Positions 32,035-41,390 of a stretch of 64,000 nt of DNA are shown here, piece by piece. The stretch comes from Endozoicomonas sp. G2_1 (lineage in GTDB: Bacteria; Pseudomonadota; Gammaproteobacteria; Enterobacterales; Alteromonadaceae), in assembly GCF_017744155.1 (NCBI RefSeq), contig NZ_JAGHQT010000014.1, positions 1 to 64,000 of the forward strand, written 5' to 3'. The notes under the pieces were generated by a model. The model did no database searches. It worked only from the letters and a program-made list of their open reading frames with translations, and was not told the origin of the DNA. The translations under genes were made by a program, and so were the position numbers. Positions within the stretch are counted from its first letter, which is position 1. Each line of letters opens with the position of its first letter.

Positions 32035-33120
32035 TTGCTTGATCGTCGTGAACGCCAACAGCATAAGCTAGAATACCAGAGACAGCTCACTAATCAGTTA
32101 GTCACCGCAGTGATAGTTTTAGACCAATCACTGGTTATTCAATATGCCAACCCGTCGGCAGAAGCTTTGCTAATCAAAAGCTTAGATAAACTACACGGCA
32201 AACATTTCAACGAGATATTCACCAAAGAACCGATTGGTATTCATCGCTTACAACAGTTGATTGAATCGGGACAAGAGTTCACCGACAACGAAGTATTGTT
32301 CCAACTTTACGACAACTATGCGATTACGGTTGAGCTCACAGCATCGTCAATTGATGTCAATCAAGAGCCACATGTACTATTAGAGTGCAAACAGATCGAC
32401 CAGCAAAAACAAATCAGCAATGAAACCTTCCAACAACAACAATGGGAATCGGCCAGAGATCTTATTCGCGGACTAGCGCATGAAATAAAGAATCCGCTCG
32501 GTGGCTTGCGTGGTGCGGCTCAGTTACTCAATAGAGAAATTACACCTGAGCAACAAGAATACACCGCGATGATTATTGAACAAGCCGATCGACTGACCAA
32601 CTTAGTTGACCGATTGCTTGGGCCAAACCAATTGCCAAAATTCAGCGTTCAAAGTGTCCACCAAGTGATTGAAAAGGTATACCAACTTGTCAGTTTAGGC
32701 AGTGAGCACAATATTGAAATTGTCCGTGACTACGACCCTTCAATCCCCGATATCGAGTTTGATCAAGATAAAATCCTACAAGCGATTTTAAACATTGTTA
32801 ACAATGCCGTTCAGGCACTTAAAGGACAAGGCAAAATAACCCTGAAAACCCGCGTAGCCAGCAACCAAACAATTAATGGTAAACGCATCAAACTCTGCGT
32901 CAAAGTCAGCATTGTTGATAATGGCCCAGGGATTCCCGAACAAATTCAAGATACGCTGTTTTACCCTATGGTGTCTGGCCGTTCTGACGGCACTGGTATC
33001 GGCTTGTCGATTTCTCAAACACTGGTGCACCAACACCAAGGTAAATTGTCTTGTAGCAGCCGACCTGGTCAAACCGAATTCACTATTTTACTACCAATTA
33101 ATGAAGCGAGCCTTGCATGA
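32035..33120 (+). CDS. glnL: Nitrogen-regulation sensor kinase NtrB
   Basis: Cytoplasmic histidine kinase/phosphatase that, with PII, controls phosphorylation of NtrC. A PAS domain (about 18-115, VIQYANPSAEALL) is followed by the H-box GLAHEIKNPLGGLRGAAQLL (H149), then the ATPase domain (DNGPGIPEQIQ, GTGIGLSISQ). It is 361 residues, near the E. coli length (349). The start is a TTG with AGGA 9 bases upstream; no ATG is available near the PAS start. It overlaps ntrC by 4 bp (ATGA). The rare start codon may keep NtrB low. Confidence 0.93.
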   Translation: MLDRRERQQHKLEYQRQLTNQLVTAVIVLDQSLVIQYANPSAEALLIKSLDKLHGKHFNEIFTKEPIGIHRLQQLIESGQEFTDNEVLFQLYDNYAITVELTASSIDVNQEPHVLLECKQIDQQKQISNETFQQQQWESARDLIRGLAHEIKNPLGGLRGAAQLLNREITPEQQEYTAMIIEQADRLTNLVDRLLGPNQLPKFSVQSVHQVIEKVYQLVSLGSEHNIEIVRDYDPSIPDIEFDQDKILQAILNIVNNAVQALKGQGKITLKTRVASNQTINGKRIKLCVKVSIVDNGPGIPEQIQDTLFYPMVSGRSDGTGIGLSISQTLVHQHQGKLSCSSRPGQTEFTILLPINEASLA

Positions 33121-34517
33121 TCACAGAACAAGTTTGGATTGTTGACGATGACAGCTCAATCCGTTGGGTTTTAGAAAAAGCCTTTGCCAATGCCAATATC
33201 AGCGCCGCCTCCTTCGATAGCGCCGACAACCTTTTAATCGCATTGGATCACAACCAGCCTGAAGTGATTATTTCAGACATTAGAATGCCGAACATCGATG
33301 GCATGACCTTGTTAAATCGCATCAGCGAACAATATCCGTTATTACCCGTCATTATTATGACCGCGCACTCCGATTTAGACAGCGCAGTTAACGCATACCA
33401 AGGTGGTGCGTTTGAATACTTGCCCAAACCATTTGATATCGATGAGGCCGTCGCCTTAACCAAACGAGCACTCACCCATGCTCGTGAACAAAACGCACAA
33501 CAGCAGCAAAAAGACGACAGCCAAGCCAGTGTCGGTATTATCGGCGAAGCTCCGGCAATGCAGGAAGTTTTCCGCGCCATTGGTCGCTTGTCACGTTCGA
33601 GTATCAGTGTTTTGATCAATGGCGAATCAGGTACAGGTAAAGAGTTAGTTGCCCACGCGCTGCACTCCCATAGTCCACGTGCTGCTCAACCTTTTATTCC
33701 ACTTAATATGGCGGCTATCCCAAAAGACTTAATCGAATCTGAGTTGTTCGGCCACGAAAAAGGCGCGTTTACCGGCGCTAACTCAGTCCGTCAAGGCCGT
33801 TTTGAACAGGCTCACAATGGCACCTTATTCTTAGATGAAATTGGCGATATGCCACTTGATATTCAAACGCGATTGTTACGTGTTTTGGCCGATGGCCAAT
33901 TTTATCGGGTTGGCGGGCACTCGCCGATTAAGGTCGATGTTCGCATTATCGCGGCGACTCACCAAAATCTCGAACAGCGCGTACAGGCTGGTGACTTTCG
34001 CGAGGATCTATTTCACCGACTCAATGTGATCAGAATTCAATTACCAAGCTTAAGAGAGCGACAAGAAGATATTCCACAACTTGCCAATCACTTTTTAAAA
34101 CTCGCGGCAAAAGAGCTCAGTGTCGAACCTAAAACCTTAGACAAATCAGCAGTTAACTTTTTAAAACACTGTGAATGGCCCGGTAATGTTCGACAACTAG
34201 AAAACATTTGTCGCTTTTTAACGGTAATGGCGAGTGGCCAAGAAATCCTAATTGATGATTTGCCCGCCGAGCTTACTGAAACATCCAAATCAATTCAGAC
34301 TGGTGACCAAAGCTGGCAATCGGCGTTGGAGACATGGTTAGATCAAGAACTGAAAAGTGGTAAATCGGCAATTCTAGACGAACTACAGCCTGAATTTGAA
34401 CGGATTATGCTAAGAAAAGCGCTCGCGCATACCCAAGGTCATAAACAAGAAGCGGCGAAAAAACTCGGTTGGGGTAGAAACACATTGACTAGGAAACTGA
34501 AAGAACTCAACCTCTAG
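33117..34517 (+). CDS. glnG: Nitrogen-regulation response regulator NtrC
   Basis: Sigma-54-dependent activator of nitrogen genes. A receiver domain (1-120, phospho-acceptor D54 in ISDIRMPN) is followed by an AAA+ domain (about 140-370, Walker A GESGTGKE, sigma-54 contact loop GAFTGA) and a Fis-type HTH at the C-terminus (HKQEAAKKLGWGRNTLTRKLKEL). At 466 residues it matches E. coli NtrC. Translationally coupled to ntrB. The NtrC-like boxes before glnA and ntrB are its likely targets in this window. Confidence 0.96.
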   Translation: MITEQVWIVDDDSSIRWVLEKAFANANISAASFDSADNLLIALDHNQPEVIISDIRMPNIDGMTLLNRISEQYPLLPVIIMTAHSDLDSAVNAYQGGAFEYLPKPFDIDEAVALTKRALTHAREQNAQQQQKDDSQASVGIIGEAPAMQEVFRAIGRLSRSSISVLINGESGTGKELVAHALHSHSPRAAQPFIPLNMAAIPKDLIESELFGHEKGAFTGANSVRQGRFEQAHNGTLFLDEIGDMPLDIQTRLLRVLADGQFYRVGGHSPIKVDVRIIAATHQNLEQRVQAGDFREDLFHRLNVIRIQLPSLRERQEDIPQLANHFLKLAAKELSVEPKTLDKSAVNFLKHCEWPGNVRQLENICRFLTVMASGQEILIDDLPAELTETSKSIQTGDQSWQSALETWLDQELKSGKSAILDELQPEFERIMLRKALAHTQGHKQEAAKKLGWGRNTLTRKLKELNL

Positions 34518-34539
34518 TCGTATCAGTACTAGAGGTTTT
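34509..34539 (+). terminator. Terminator overlapping the ntrC stop
   Basis: AACCTCTAGT (34509-34518) pairs perfectly with ACTAGAGGTT (34528-34537), followed by TTAAAA. The stem includes the ntrC stop codon TAG. The T-run is short. Confidence 0.65.
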
Positions 34540-34557
34540 AAAATCGAATCTTAAGGA

Positions 34558-34596
34558 CTTGTTTTACGGGCTTGTTTTACGGGCTTGTTTTACAAG
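34558..34596. repeat. 13-bp tandem repeat, three copies
   Basis: CTTGTTTTACGGG (34558-34570), the same (34571-34583), then CTTGTTTTACAAG (34584-34596). It fills the space between the convergent ntrC and merC-like genes. Confidence 0.85.
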
Positions 34597-34600
34597 TTAA

Positions 34601-34981
34601 TTATGAGCTGCAGCCGTGTTCATCGCACTGCTTGCAGCTGTTACACAATTTCAAGTTAATAAAGTGAGCCGCAACAATTAAACCACTCCCCAAAATAATC
34701 ACTAAGGGTTGTAGTTGTTCAGCAACTTGATGGTTTTGCCAGTAAATAGCAACACCTAGGAACAGCAAATAGAAAGGGTAAAGTTTTCTGTGATAACGTT
34801 TAAAACCAGAAAAGATGGTAATCGCCCCTAACACCGCAGTGGCAAGTAAAAAGCCGTGTTCCCAGCTGTGGTCGGCAAGAAAGCTCAAGCCAAACAAAGG
34901 TAAAGCAGGTAGCAAGATCGGCAGCATAATGCAATGTAATGCACATAGTGATGTTGCTGCAATACCTAACCTACTTAACAT
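34601..34981 (-). CDS. MerC-domain membrane protein
   Basis: A 126-residue inner-membrane protein with four predicted helices and the MerC-type start LGIAATSLCALHCIMLPILLPALP, whose Cys/His pair (about residues 11-15) may bind metal. The C-terminus is cysteine-rich (CNSCKQCDEHGCSS). No mer operon is nearby, so mercury transport is unlikely. An upstream palindrome resembling a Zur box suggests zinc control. The transported metal is not established. Confidence 0.82.
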   Translation of the reverse strand: MLSRLGIAATSLCALHCIMLPILLPALPLFGLSFLADHSWEHGFLLATAVLGAITIFSGFKRYHRKLYPFYLLFLGVAIYWQNHQVAEQLQPLVIILGSGLIVAAHFINLKLCNSCKQCDEHGCSS

Positions 34982-35058
34982 GTTGAACGATACCTCTCGC
35001 TAGAAACAAACAATGCCGTCGAAAAAGACAGCAATAAGAATGATATTGTATCACAATA

Positions 35059-35071
35059 GATATATTACAAC
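35059..35071 (-). promoter_or_regulatory. Zur-like box upstream of merC gene
   Basis: On the minus strand GTTGTAATATATC matches 11 of 13 positions of the enteric Zur core GTTATAATATAAC, 78-90 bp before the merC-like start. A separate perfect dyad TGATA-TTG-TATCA lies at 35041-35053. Counted by eye; a Fur-type protein is plausible. Confidence 0.45.
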
Positions 35072-35111
35072 ATATCAAAAATGCGAGTTTTTTGACAGAT
35101 GTCAAATGACC

Positions 35112-36080
35112 TTATGCGCGCTCGATATCAAAGGTTAGTACCTGAGAGATTTTGCTCTGCTCAAGAGCCAACATAATCAAACGATCAACGCCCAAGGCGA
35201 CACCAGAGCAATCAGGTAAACCGTCAGCAAGCGCGGCAAGAAATCGTTCATCAAGTGGTCGTGTTGGCAAGCCTTGCTGCTCGCGCTTGCAATTGTCAGC
35301 TTCAAATCTCGCTCTCTGCTCGTCAGCATCAGTGAGTTCGTGAAAACCATTAACCAGCTCTAGCCCACGGTAATAACACTCAAAACGTTCAGCGACACGC
35401 GGATCTGTTTTATTAATTTGTGCTAATGAAGCCTGACTCGCCGGAAAGTTATAAACAAAACACGGTTTATCTAAGCCAATATTAGGCTCTATCAACTCGG
35501 TAAAGGTAAATTGTAACAAGGTATCTAAGTCATCACTGTTCGCTAACCAATCACTGAGCATTTCTCGCTCGGTTAACAAGCGTTTTAATTTCTCAAGTTC
35601 AACTGTCAACGGGTCAAGATCCAGTACTTCAATAAATACCTCTTGATAAGAGTAACAGTGCCAACCATCAACAGCTAATACTGAACAGAGCAGCTCCCCC
35701 ACTTCTTCAATTAAATCGTGTTGGCTGAAACCAACGCGATACCATTCAAGCATGGTAAACTCAGGGTTGTGATGACTACCATGAGGTTCATCGCGAAACG
35801 CCTTACAAATCTGAAATATCGACTGATAACCACTCGCCAGTAGGCGCTTCATAGCAAACTCGGGAGATGTTTGTAGGTAGAAGTTAAGATTTGGCTGCTC
35901 TGCTAGAAAGTCATAACGGCAACTAAAAGCATCGAGATAGACATCTGTGATAGTGCCTTGTGAAAGTAATGGTGTTTCTACTTCAATGACATTGCGCCGT
36001 TGAAAAAAGTCGCGAATAAGGCGAATTAAATGGGCGCGCTGCTGAGCTTGTTGCCAGTTTAAATGAGGCTGCCATTGCAT
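35112..36080 (-). CDS. epmA: EF-P beta-lysine ligase
   Basis: Attaches (R)-beta-lysine to a conserved lysine of elongation factor P, helping ribosomes through polyproline. It is a short class II lysyl-tRNA-synthetase paralogue of 322 residues, lacking the anticodon-binding domain. Class II motif 2 FRDEPHGSHHNPEFTMLEW (about 97-115) and motif 3 GVALGVDRLIMLAL (about 297-310) are intact. A ribosome-binding site AGGTAGAAG is upstream. The partners epmB and efp are not in the window. Confidence 0.95.
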   Translation of the reverse strand: MQWQPHLNWQQAQQRAHLIRLIRDFFQRRNVIEVETPLLSQGTITDVYLDAFSCRYDFLAEQPNLNFYLQTSPEFAMKRLLASGYQSIFQICKAFRDEPHGSHHNPEFTMLEWYRVGFSQHDLIEEVGELLCSVLAVDGWHCYSYQEVFIEVLDLDPLTVELEKLKRLLTEREMLSDWLANSDDLDTLLQFTFTELIEPNIGLDKPCFVYNFPASQASLAQINKTDPRVAERFECYYRGLELVNGFHELTDADEQRARFEADNCKREQQGLPTRPLDERFLAALADGLPDCSGVALGVDRLIMLALEQSKISQVLTFDIERA

Positions 36081-36121
36081 TGTCTTCTACCTGCTAAGTA
36101 CCTAAAAGATATCAAAAGGGC

Positions 36122-37522
36122 TTAAAAGCCCTGTGTGGTTTGATTGATCTCGTTTTGAATAGCGCGAACTGATTTTATCCAAACTCCTTTATATTTTAGG
36201 CTATCAGGAAGTTCGGCCATTGCCGCACTGGCACTAGCGCGGTTGGCAAAACGTCCAGAGGTAATAACAAACATCAGCTTCTGATTTAAGGTTCGTAAGT
36301 AACCGTAATGGGATAACTCAGGATACTGGCGAGTAAATTGCTGAAACACCGCTGCATCTTGCACGACAAATGCGCCAAACTGAATAACAACGCCATTATC
36401 ATCGCGTAAATAGTAGTCGGGCTGATAAACACTGGTTACCAATACTTGCTGGTAAGGTGCAATAGCTTGTTCAAATCCAGAAAGAGGCTTGGCAGACTTA
36501 TCGGTATTTTCATTAACACCACTAACGGGTTGTGGTTCTAGCGTAACCTCTAATTGACTAGTTTCAGTATCGTCAGTAGTCACTGTACTCGCTAAAGCGT
36601 CGATAATATCTTGATTACTCGCCGGTGCGACAATTTCAGGTTCTGGTTCACCCAGTATAATTGCGTTTAAAATGTCCTGAGGCGCAGCACTTTCAATTAC
36701 TTCGGGTGATTCAGAAAGAGTATTGGCTATATCGGCAGGCAAATGAGTGACGGCTGACTCCAATCCATTCTCATTGTCAGTAACCAGTTTCAGAGGCTCA
36801 GTCGCTGGTACTGGGCTGTCGGCGGTTAAACCACTAAACGACAAAGAGTCTTGCTGATATAAAAACCAAACAACACCCGCTGCTATGGCGACTAGTAAGA
36901 TGAAACCAAGTGTGTAACGCTGAGCTGTTTTAGAAAGCTTAAAGCCATAATTGTGATTAAACATTGGCGATGTCAGCGGTACTAACTGCGCACTCTGGGC
37001 AGCGACTATCGCTACCTTTTTGTCAAACAACATCTTGTTGCTCGCCATTACCTGACCGGCATCAGGTGATCCCACCATCAATACGTGAATATCTAAATTT
37101 GCCCGATTGGCAATTTCAGCAAGTTGACACAGTTCGTGTAATAGTTGCAGTGATAAATGCTGACAGTCTTCAACAACAATACTGATTGATTGTGGTTCTT
37201 GTTTTACGGCATTGACAATAGTAACCGCGAGCGATTGCTCAGGATCAAACAATTGATTAGAAAAGAGTTGTTCGAAAAGTCGACAGCGGATTTGAATATC
37301 ATTCAGTTTGCGAGCAACCGTTAAATAGGCCGCGTTGCGGGTATTGTCTAGCTGAGAAAGAAACTGGCTGGAAACAGGCGCATAGTGCTCAGCAAGTTCG
37401 TCGACGACGTAAACGGCTTGCTTAGAAAAACGCAGAATATAATCAACGCGCGCACTTGGACTAATGTTGGTCACACTATCTCTATTCGCTTGTATGTTCT
37501 CGTGCTCTAGCAACGCTGACAT
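36122..37522 (-). CDS. damX: DamX-like SPOR-domain division protein
   Basis: Inner-membrane protein that binds septal denuded glycans at the division site. It has a cytoplasmic AAA-like N-terminal region (1-195), one membrane helix (203-222), an acidic disordered linker (about 230-365) and a C-terminal SPOR domain (about 372-452, with VVIQFGAFVVQDAAVFQQF and MFVITSGRFANRASASAAMAELP). AGGTGGAG precedes the ATG. It follows aroB, as in E. coli, but dam is not next to it; epmA is. Confidence 0.9.
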   Translation of the reverse strand: MSALLEHENIQANRDSVTNISPSARVDYILRFSKQAVYVVDELAEHYAPVSSQFLSQLDNTRNAAYLTVARKLNDIQIRCRLFEQLFSNQLFDPEQSLAVTIVNAVKQEPQSISIVVEDCQHLSLQLLHELCQLAEIANRANLDIHVLMVGSPDAGQVMASNKMLFDKKVAIVAAQSAQLVPLTSPMFNHNYGFKLSKTAQRYTLGFILLVAIAAGVVWFLYQQDSLSFSGLTADSPVPATEPLKLVTDNENGLESAVTHLPADIANTLSESPEVIESAAPQDILNAIILGEPEPEIVAPASNQDIIDALASTVTTDDTETSQLEVTLEPQPVSGVNENTDKSAKPLSGFEQAIAPYQQVLVTSVYQPDYYLRDDNGVVIQFGAFVVQDAAVFQQFTRQYPELSHYGYLRTLNQKLMFVITSGRFANRASASAAMAELPDSLKYKGVWIKSVRAIQNEINQTTQGF

Positions 37523-37564
37523 GCTCCACCTAACCTGTATCTCGACAGAATAACCTGCCCTTAT

Positions 37565-38629
37565 CTACAGAATTTGTTGCAGCGTGTCCTCACTAATATC
37601 GTCACGAATCTCGCTACGGCCGATAGCCGTTGGAATGATCAACCTCAATTTACCGCCGAGGTTTTTCTTATCTCTGCGCATATGTTTAATAAACGCATCA
37701 AATCCCATATCTGCTGGCGCTTCTGTCGGCAAATTGAAATAACTCAACAGCTTCTCAACGCGACAAAGATCTGACGAAGACAACAAATTCAACTTAACTG
37801 CAAGCTTCGAAGCAAGTACCATACCAGCAGCAACTGCTTCACCGTGAAGCCACTTGCCATAGCCTTGTTCTGCTTCAATTGCATGACCAAACGTATGGCC
37901 TAAATTGAGTAATGCTCTAACGCCAGCCTCAGTCTCGTCACTAGCAACAATATCGGCTTTACATTGACAGCAGCGCGCTATCATTTCTGCTAATATTGTT
38001 TTGTCACCAGCTTGAATCAATGCTTGATTATGCTCTAGCCAATTAAAGAATTCGCCATCACCTAGAATACCGTACTTAATCACTTCAGCCATGCCGGCAG
38101 CAAATTCTCGCGGTAGCAAAGTCTTCAAACTATCAATATCGATGACGACTGCTTTGGGCTGATAGAAAGCACCGATCATATTTTTGCCAAGCGGATGATT
38201 AACCGCAGTTTTACCACCAACTGAAGAGTCGACTTGAGAGAGTAAGGTGGTTGGCACTTGAATAAAATCGATACCGCGTTGGTAGCAAGCAGCAGCAAAA
38301 CCAGTAATATCGCCAATAACGCCACCACCTAGAGCAATCAAGGTGGAATCTCGGCCATGACCATTGGCCAATAAATGTGACATTATTTTTTCAAAATTGG
38401 CGAGGCTTTTTTCGGCTTCGCCATCGGGAAGCACTATCTGGTCAACATCGTAACCAGCAAGTAAACCTTTAACCTGTTCACCGTACAGCGGATAAACAAC
38501 ATCATTGGAAACGAGGCAAACTCGTTTGCCTTTGATATGTTTGGTGAGCAGTGTATCGTCAGATAGCAATTGGCTATCGATGTAAATTGGATAACTGCGC
38601 TCACCTAGGTCAAGGTTTAACGTGGTCAT
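37565..38629 (-). CDS. aroB: 3-dehydroquinate synthase
   Basis: Second step of the shikimate pathway: cyclises DAHP to 3-dehydroquinate using NAD+ and a divalent metal. It is 354 residues with the NAD-binding [10 protein letters not shown] and [13 protein letters not shown] blocks, [23 protein letters not shown], and metal-ligand histidines in [12 protein letters not shown] and [11 protein letters not shown]. Its ATG overlaps the aroK stop by one base (TAATG), so translation is coupled. Confidence 0.97.
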   Translation of the reverse strand: MTTLNLDLGERSYPIYIDSQLLSDDTLLTKHIKGKRVCLVSNDVVYPLYGEQVKGLLAGYDVDQIVLPDGEAEKSLANFEKIMSHLLANGHGRDSTLIALGGGVIGDITGFAAACYQRGIDFIQVPTTLLSQVDSSVGGKTAVNHPLGKNMIGAFYQPKAVVIDIDSLKTLLPREFAAGMAEVIKYGILGDGEFFNWLEHNQALIQAGDKTILAEMIARCCQCKADIVASDETEAGVRALLNLGHTFGHAIEAEQGYGKWLHGEAVAAGMVLASKLAVKLNLLSSSDLCRVEKLLSYFNLPTEAPADMGFDAFIKHMRRDKKNLGGKLRLIIPTAIGRSEIRDDISEDTLQQIL

Positions 38630-39147
38630 TAGAAGTCTAAACGCTCAATAATTTTGTTTGCGACAACTTTTGCGCTTTGATCGTCAGTTTGAACGATAAC
38701 GTCAGCAACATCTTCGTATAACGGGTTGCGTTCTACCGCTAACTTTTCTAATACTGAGCGTGGCTCTTCTGATGTTTGCAGCAAAGGACGACGACGATCG
38801 CGTTGAGTACGAGCAACTTGCTTGTCGATAGTCGTTTCTAAATAAACAACAATACCGCGAGCAGAAAGACGATTGCGAACATGGCTGCTGATAACAGAAC
38901 CACCACCAGTGGCCAAGACAATGCCTTGCTTTTCACTCAAATCTTCAATAACTGCTTCTTCTCTTTTGCGGAAGCCTTCTTCACCTTCCAAATCAAAAAC
39001 CCAAGCGATGTCAGCACCTGTGCGACGCTCAATTTCTTGATCCGAGTCGAAAAACTCTAAATGCAGTTTATCTGCTAATTCTCTACCAATAGTACTTTTA
39101 CCAGCACCCATTGGGCCTACAAGGAAAATATTACGTTTCTCTGCCAT
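38629..39147 (-). CDS. aroK: Shikimate kinase I
   Basis: Phosphorylates shikimate at O3. It is 172 residues with Walker [10 protein letters not shown] (11-19), the [11 protein letters not shown] shikimate-binding block, GFRKREE, and the LATGGGSV motif. The lid RDRRRPLL is present. It is followed by aroB with a one-base overlap. A 179-bp gap with several hairpins separates it from pilQ, which lies downstream on the plus coordinates but upstream in transcription. Confidence 0.97.
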   Translation of the reverse strand: MAEKRNIFLVGPMGAGKSTIGRELADKLHLEFFDSDQEIERRTGADIAWVFDLEGEEGFRKREEAVIEDLSEKQGIVLATGGGSVISSHVRNRLSARGIVVYLETTIDKQVARTQRDRRRPLLQTSEEPRSVLEKLAVERNPLYEDVADVIVQTDDQSAKVVANKIIERLDF

Positions 39148-39235
39148 TAGACTAACTTAATACTCGTTTAATTAATTTGATTAACAGGCGTTATCAAAAT
39201 CAAAATTTGTTCGATAATGATACTAAGAGGTTACC

Positions 39236-39326
39236 CCCTCAAAAATTTTAAGGGCGTAATTATCGCAATTGTTGGAGGATAATTGCAAGTAAGTGAGCGA
39301 TAATATCTCACTTACTTGCGATAATT
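39236..39326. repeat. Nested inverted repeats between pilQ and aroK
   Basis: An inner perfect 13-bp repeat, GCAAGTAAGTGAG (39285-39297) and CTCACTTACTTGC (39307-39319), and an outer perfect 11-bp pair, AATTATCGCAA (39258-39268) and TTGCGATAATT (39316-39326), share bases, so the two hairpins exclude each other. A third dyad, CCCTC-A/T-AGGG, lies at 39236-39254. No clear T-run follows, so it is not a simple terminator. Confidence 0.75.
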
Positions 39327-41390
39327 TTATAAATTGTCGGTAACAATTCTCGGCGTTACAAAGATAAGTAACTCAGTTTTCTCATTAAAATTGTTAGTAT
39401 TTCTAAATAACCAGCCAAAGTAAGGAATATCACCTAAAACCGGCACTTTACTGACACTGTTAATAATCTGTTGCTGGTAAATACCACCCAAGACTATCGT
39501 TTCGCCGTTGTTGGCCAATACTTGCGTTGAAATACGCTGAGTATCAACCGCTGGCGCTTGGCCATTGGTAATTTCAGAAACGGTATCTTGAGTGACAAGC
39601 AAGTCAAGAATAATACGGTTATCCGGGGTAATTTGCGGCGTTACCGTCAAACTCAATACTGCTTTCTTAAACTGAACAGCTGTGGCACCACTTGAAGCGG
39701 CCTCTTGATATGGAATTTCAACACCTTGTTCAATATAGGCTTCTTTTTGATTGGCAGTGGTAATACGCGGACTGGCGATAATCTCACCTTTGTTTTCACG
39801 TTCCATCGCCGTCAGTTCTAAGTCGAGGATAGTGCCATCACCTAAACGAGCGACTTGTAAAGCTAAACGACCACCGGCGTTATTAACCGGTAAGTTAACA
39901 TTTAATCTGTCGTTAATACTCGGTAAATTACCAGCCGCAGCGCTATCATTACCGGCGATAGTACCAGAGATAGAGCCATCGTCGCCGGCGTCGGTAATTC
40001 CCCAACGGATACCGAGTTCTTCACGCAAATCGTCATTCACTGTCACCATTCGCGATTCAATCACCACTTGGCGAACCGGAATATCTAAGACGCTGACCAT
40101 GCGTTTGATGTCTTCAATACTCTTAGCCGTATCGCGAATCAATAAGGTATTGGTACGTTCATCAACACTAACACTGCCACGCCCCGATAAAATGCTAGTG
40201 CTATCGTTTTGAATCAAATTGGCAAGGTCAGCTGCTTTAGCATAGTTGACCTGTAAATATTCAGAATACAAAGGCGCCAATTCTGCGACTTGTTGCTTGG
40301 CCTGCAAGTCACGTGCTTCACGAGCTGCTAATTCATCGCTTGGCGCCACTAATAAAATATTGCCTTCAGTGCGCTTATCTAAGCCTTTTACTTTCAAAAT
40401 AATATCTAGCGCTTGGTCCCAAGGTACACCATCGAGACGCAAGGTAATATTGCCGGCAACGGTATCACTAGTCACTAAGTTAAAGCCGTTATAATCGGCG
40501 ATAATTTGTAACACGGTGCGCACAGGAATGTCTTGGAAATTTAACGAGATTGCTTTGCCGGTGAAGTCTTCGCTATCCCCCAAGTAACCAGGTTGTTCAA
40601 CGTCTTGGCTAACGGTTAATGAAAATACGTTATTAACTTGTTGGTGTTCAAAGGTAAATGCGCCATCAATATCAACCACTAGGCGCGCGTTGCGGCCTTC
40701 CTTAAAGGTTTCAACACCAGTGACAACGGTACCAAAGTCGGTAACATCTAGTTTATAAAGGTGGTCTTCAGTGATATTGGTATTGTGAAATTCAACGTAG
40801 AGCTTACCCAAGCGGTCACTAACATCAACGGCAACCATGCTATCTTCTAGGTTAACTAACAATTGTGCTTCGTTGTTACTGCCCTTGCGAAAATCAATTT
40901 CAGCAATCTGATTGATAAAGTCAGCGCCAACAGAGCTAACTTGCGATACTGGCGAGCCGGCGCCTGAGCGGTTGAGTACCAAAGTAAATTTGTTGCCACT
41001 TTGATTAACATCAAAAACAGTTAACTTATCCAAACTAACTGTCGCAACTACTTGACCACCTAGACGTTGAACGCTAATACCATTTACACCAGCGTGGTCG
41101 ACAGGGGTTTCCGCTAGCTGAGCATCAAACTGGTCAGCGGCAAAGGTTAGCTCAATTCGAGCTGGCGCCATATATGTTTGAACACTTGGCGACTGGCTAA
41201 TCGCTTCAGACAAACTAAATTCGAGCGCAATTTCGTCGTTTTGTAAGGTATTGTATTTAATACCAGTGAGACTTGCTCCGTAGCTCAGTGTTGCTGAGAG
41301 AGACAGACCGACAAACGTGATTAGCTTAATCGCATTCGAGATGATTTTATTATTTTTCATAAATCTATTTATAACTAACATTGTATCCAT
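39327..41390 (-). CDS. pilQ: Type IV pilus secretin PilQ
   Basis: Outer-membrane channel through which the type IV pilus emerges. It is 687 residues: signal peptide (to about 38), AMIN domains (about 40-260, peptidoglycan binding), STN/N0 and N1 domains (about 280-440) and the secretin core (about 460-680, ending ELLIFVTPRIV). The ATG at 41390 overlaps the pilP stop by one base and has GGGG upstream; an internal Met at residue 11 would also leave a signal peptide. Last of pilMNOPQ. Confidence 0.97.
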   Translation of the reverse strand: MDTMLVINRFMKNNKIISNAIKLITFVGLSLSATLSYGASLTGIKYNTLQNDEIALEFSLSEAISQSPSVQTYMAPARIELTFAADQFDAQLAETPVDHAGVNGISVQRLGGQVVATVSLDKLTVFDVNQSGNKFTLVLNRSGAGSPVSQVSSVGADFINQIAEIDFRKGSNNEAQLLVNLEDSMVAVDVSDRLGKLYVEFHNTNITEDHLYKLDVTDFGTVVTGVETFKEGRNARLVVDIDGAFTFEHQQVNNVFSLTVSQDVEQPGYLGDSEDFTGKAISLNFQDIPVRTVLQIIADYNGFNLVTSDTVAGNITLRLDGVPWDQALDIILKVKGLDKRTEGNILLVAPSDELAAREARDLQAKQQVAELAPLYSEYLQVNYAKAADLANLIQNDSTSILSGRGSVSVDERTNTLLIRDTAKSIEDIKRMVSVLDIPVRQVVIESRMVTVNDDLREELGIRWGITDAGDDGSISGTIAGNDSAAAGNLPSINDRLNVNLPVNNAGGRLALQVARLGDGTILDLELTAMERENKGEIIASPRITTANQKEAYIEQGVEIPYQEAASSGATAVQFKKAVLSLTVTPQITPDNRIILDLLVTQDTVSEITNGQAPAVDTQRISTQVLANNGETIVLGGIYQQQIINSVSKVPVLGDIPYFGWLFRNTNNFNEKTELLIFVTPRIVTDNL

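Noticed and set aside
34601-34981. Mercury-resistance merC
   Set aside because: No merR, merT, merP or merA nearby; the upstream Zur-like site argues for another metal.
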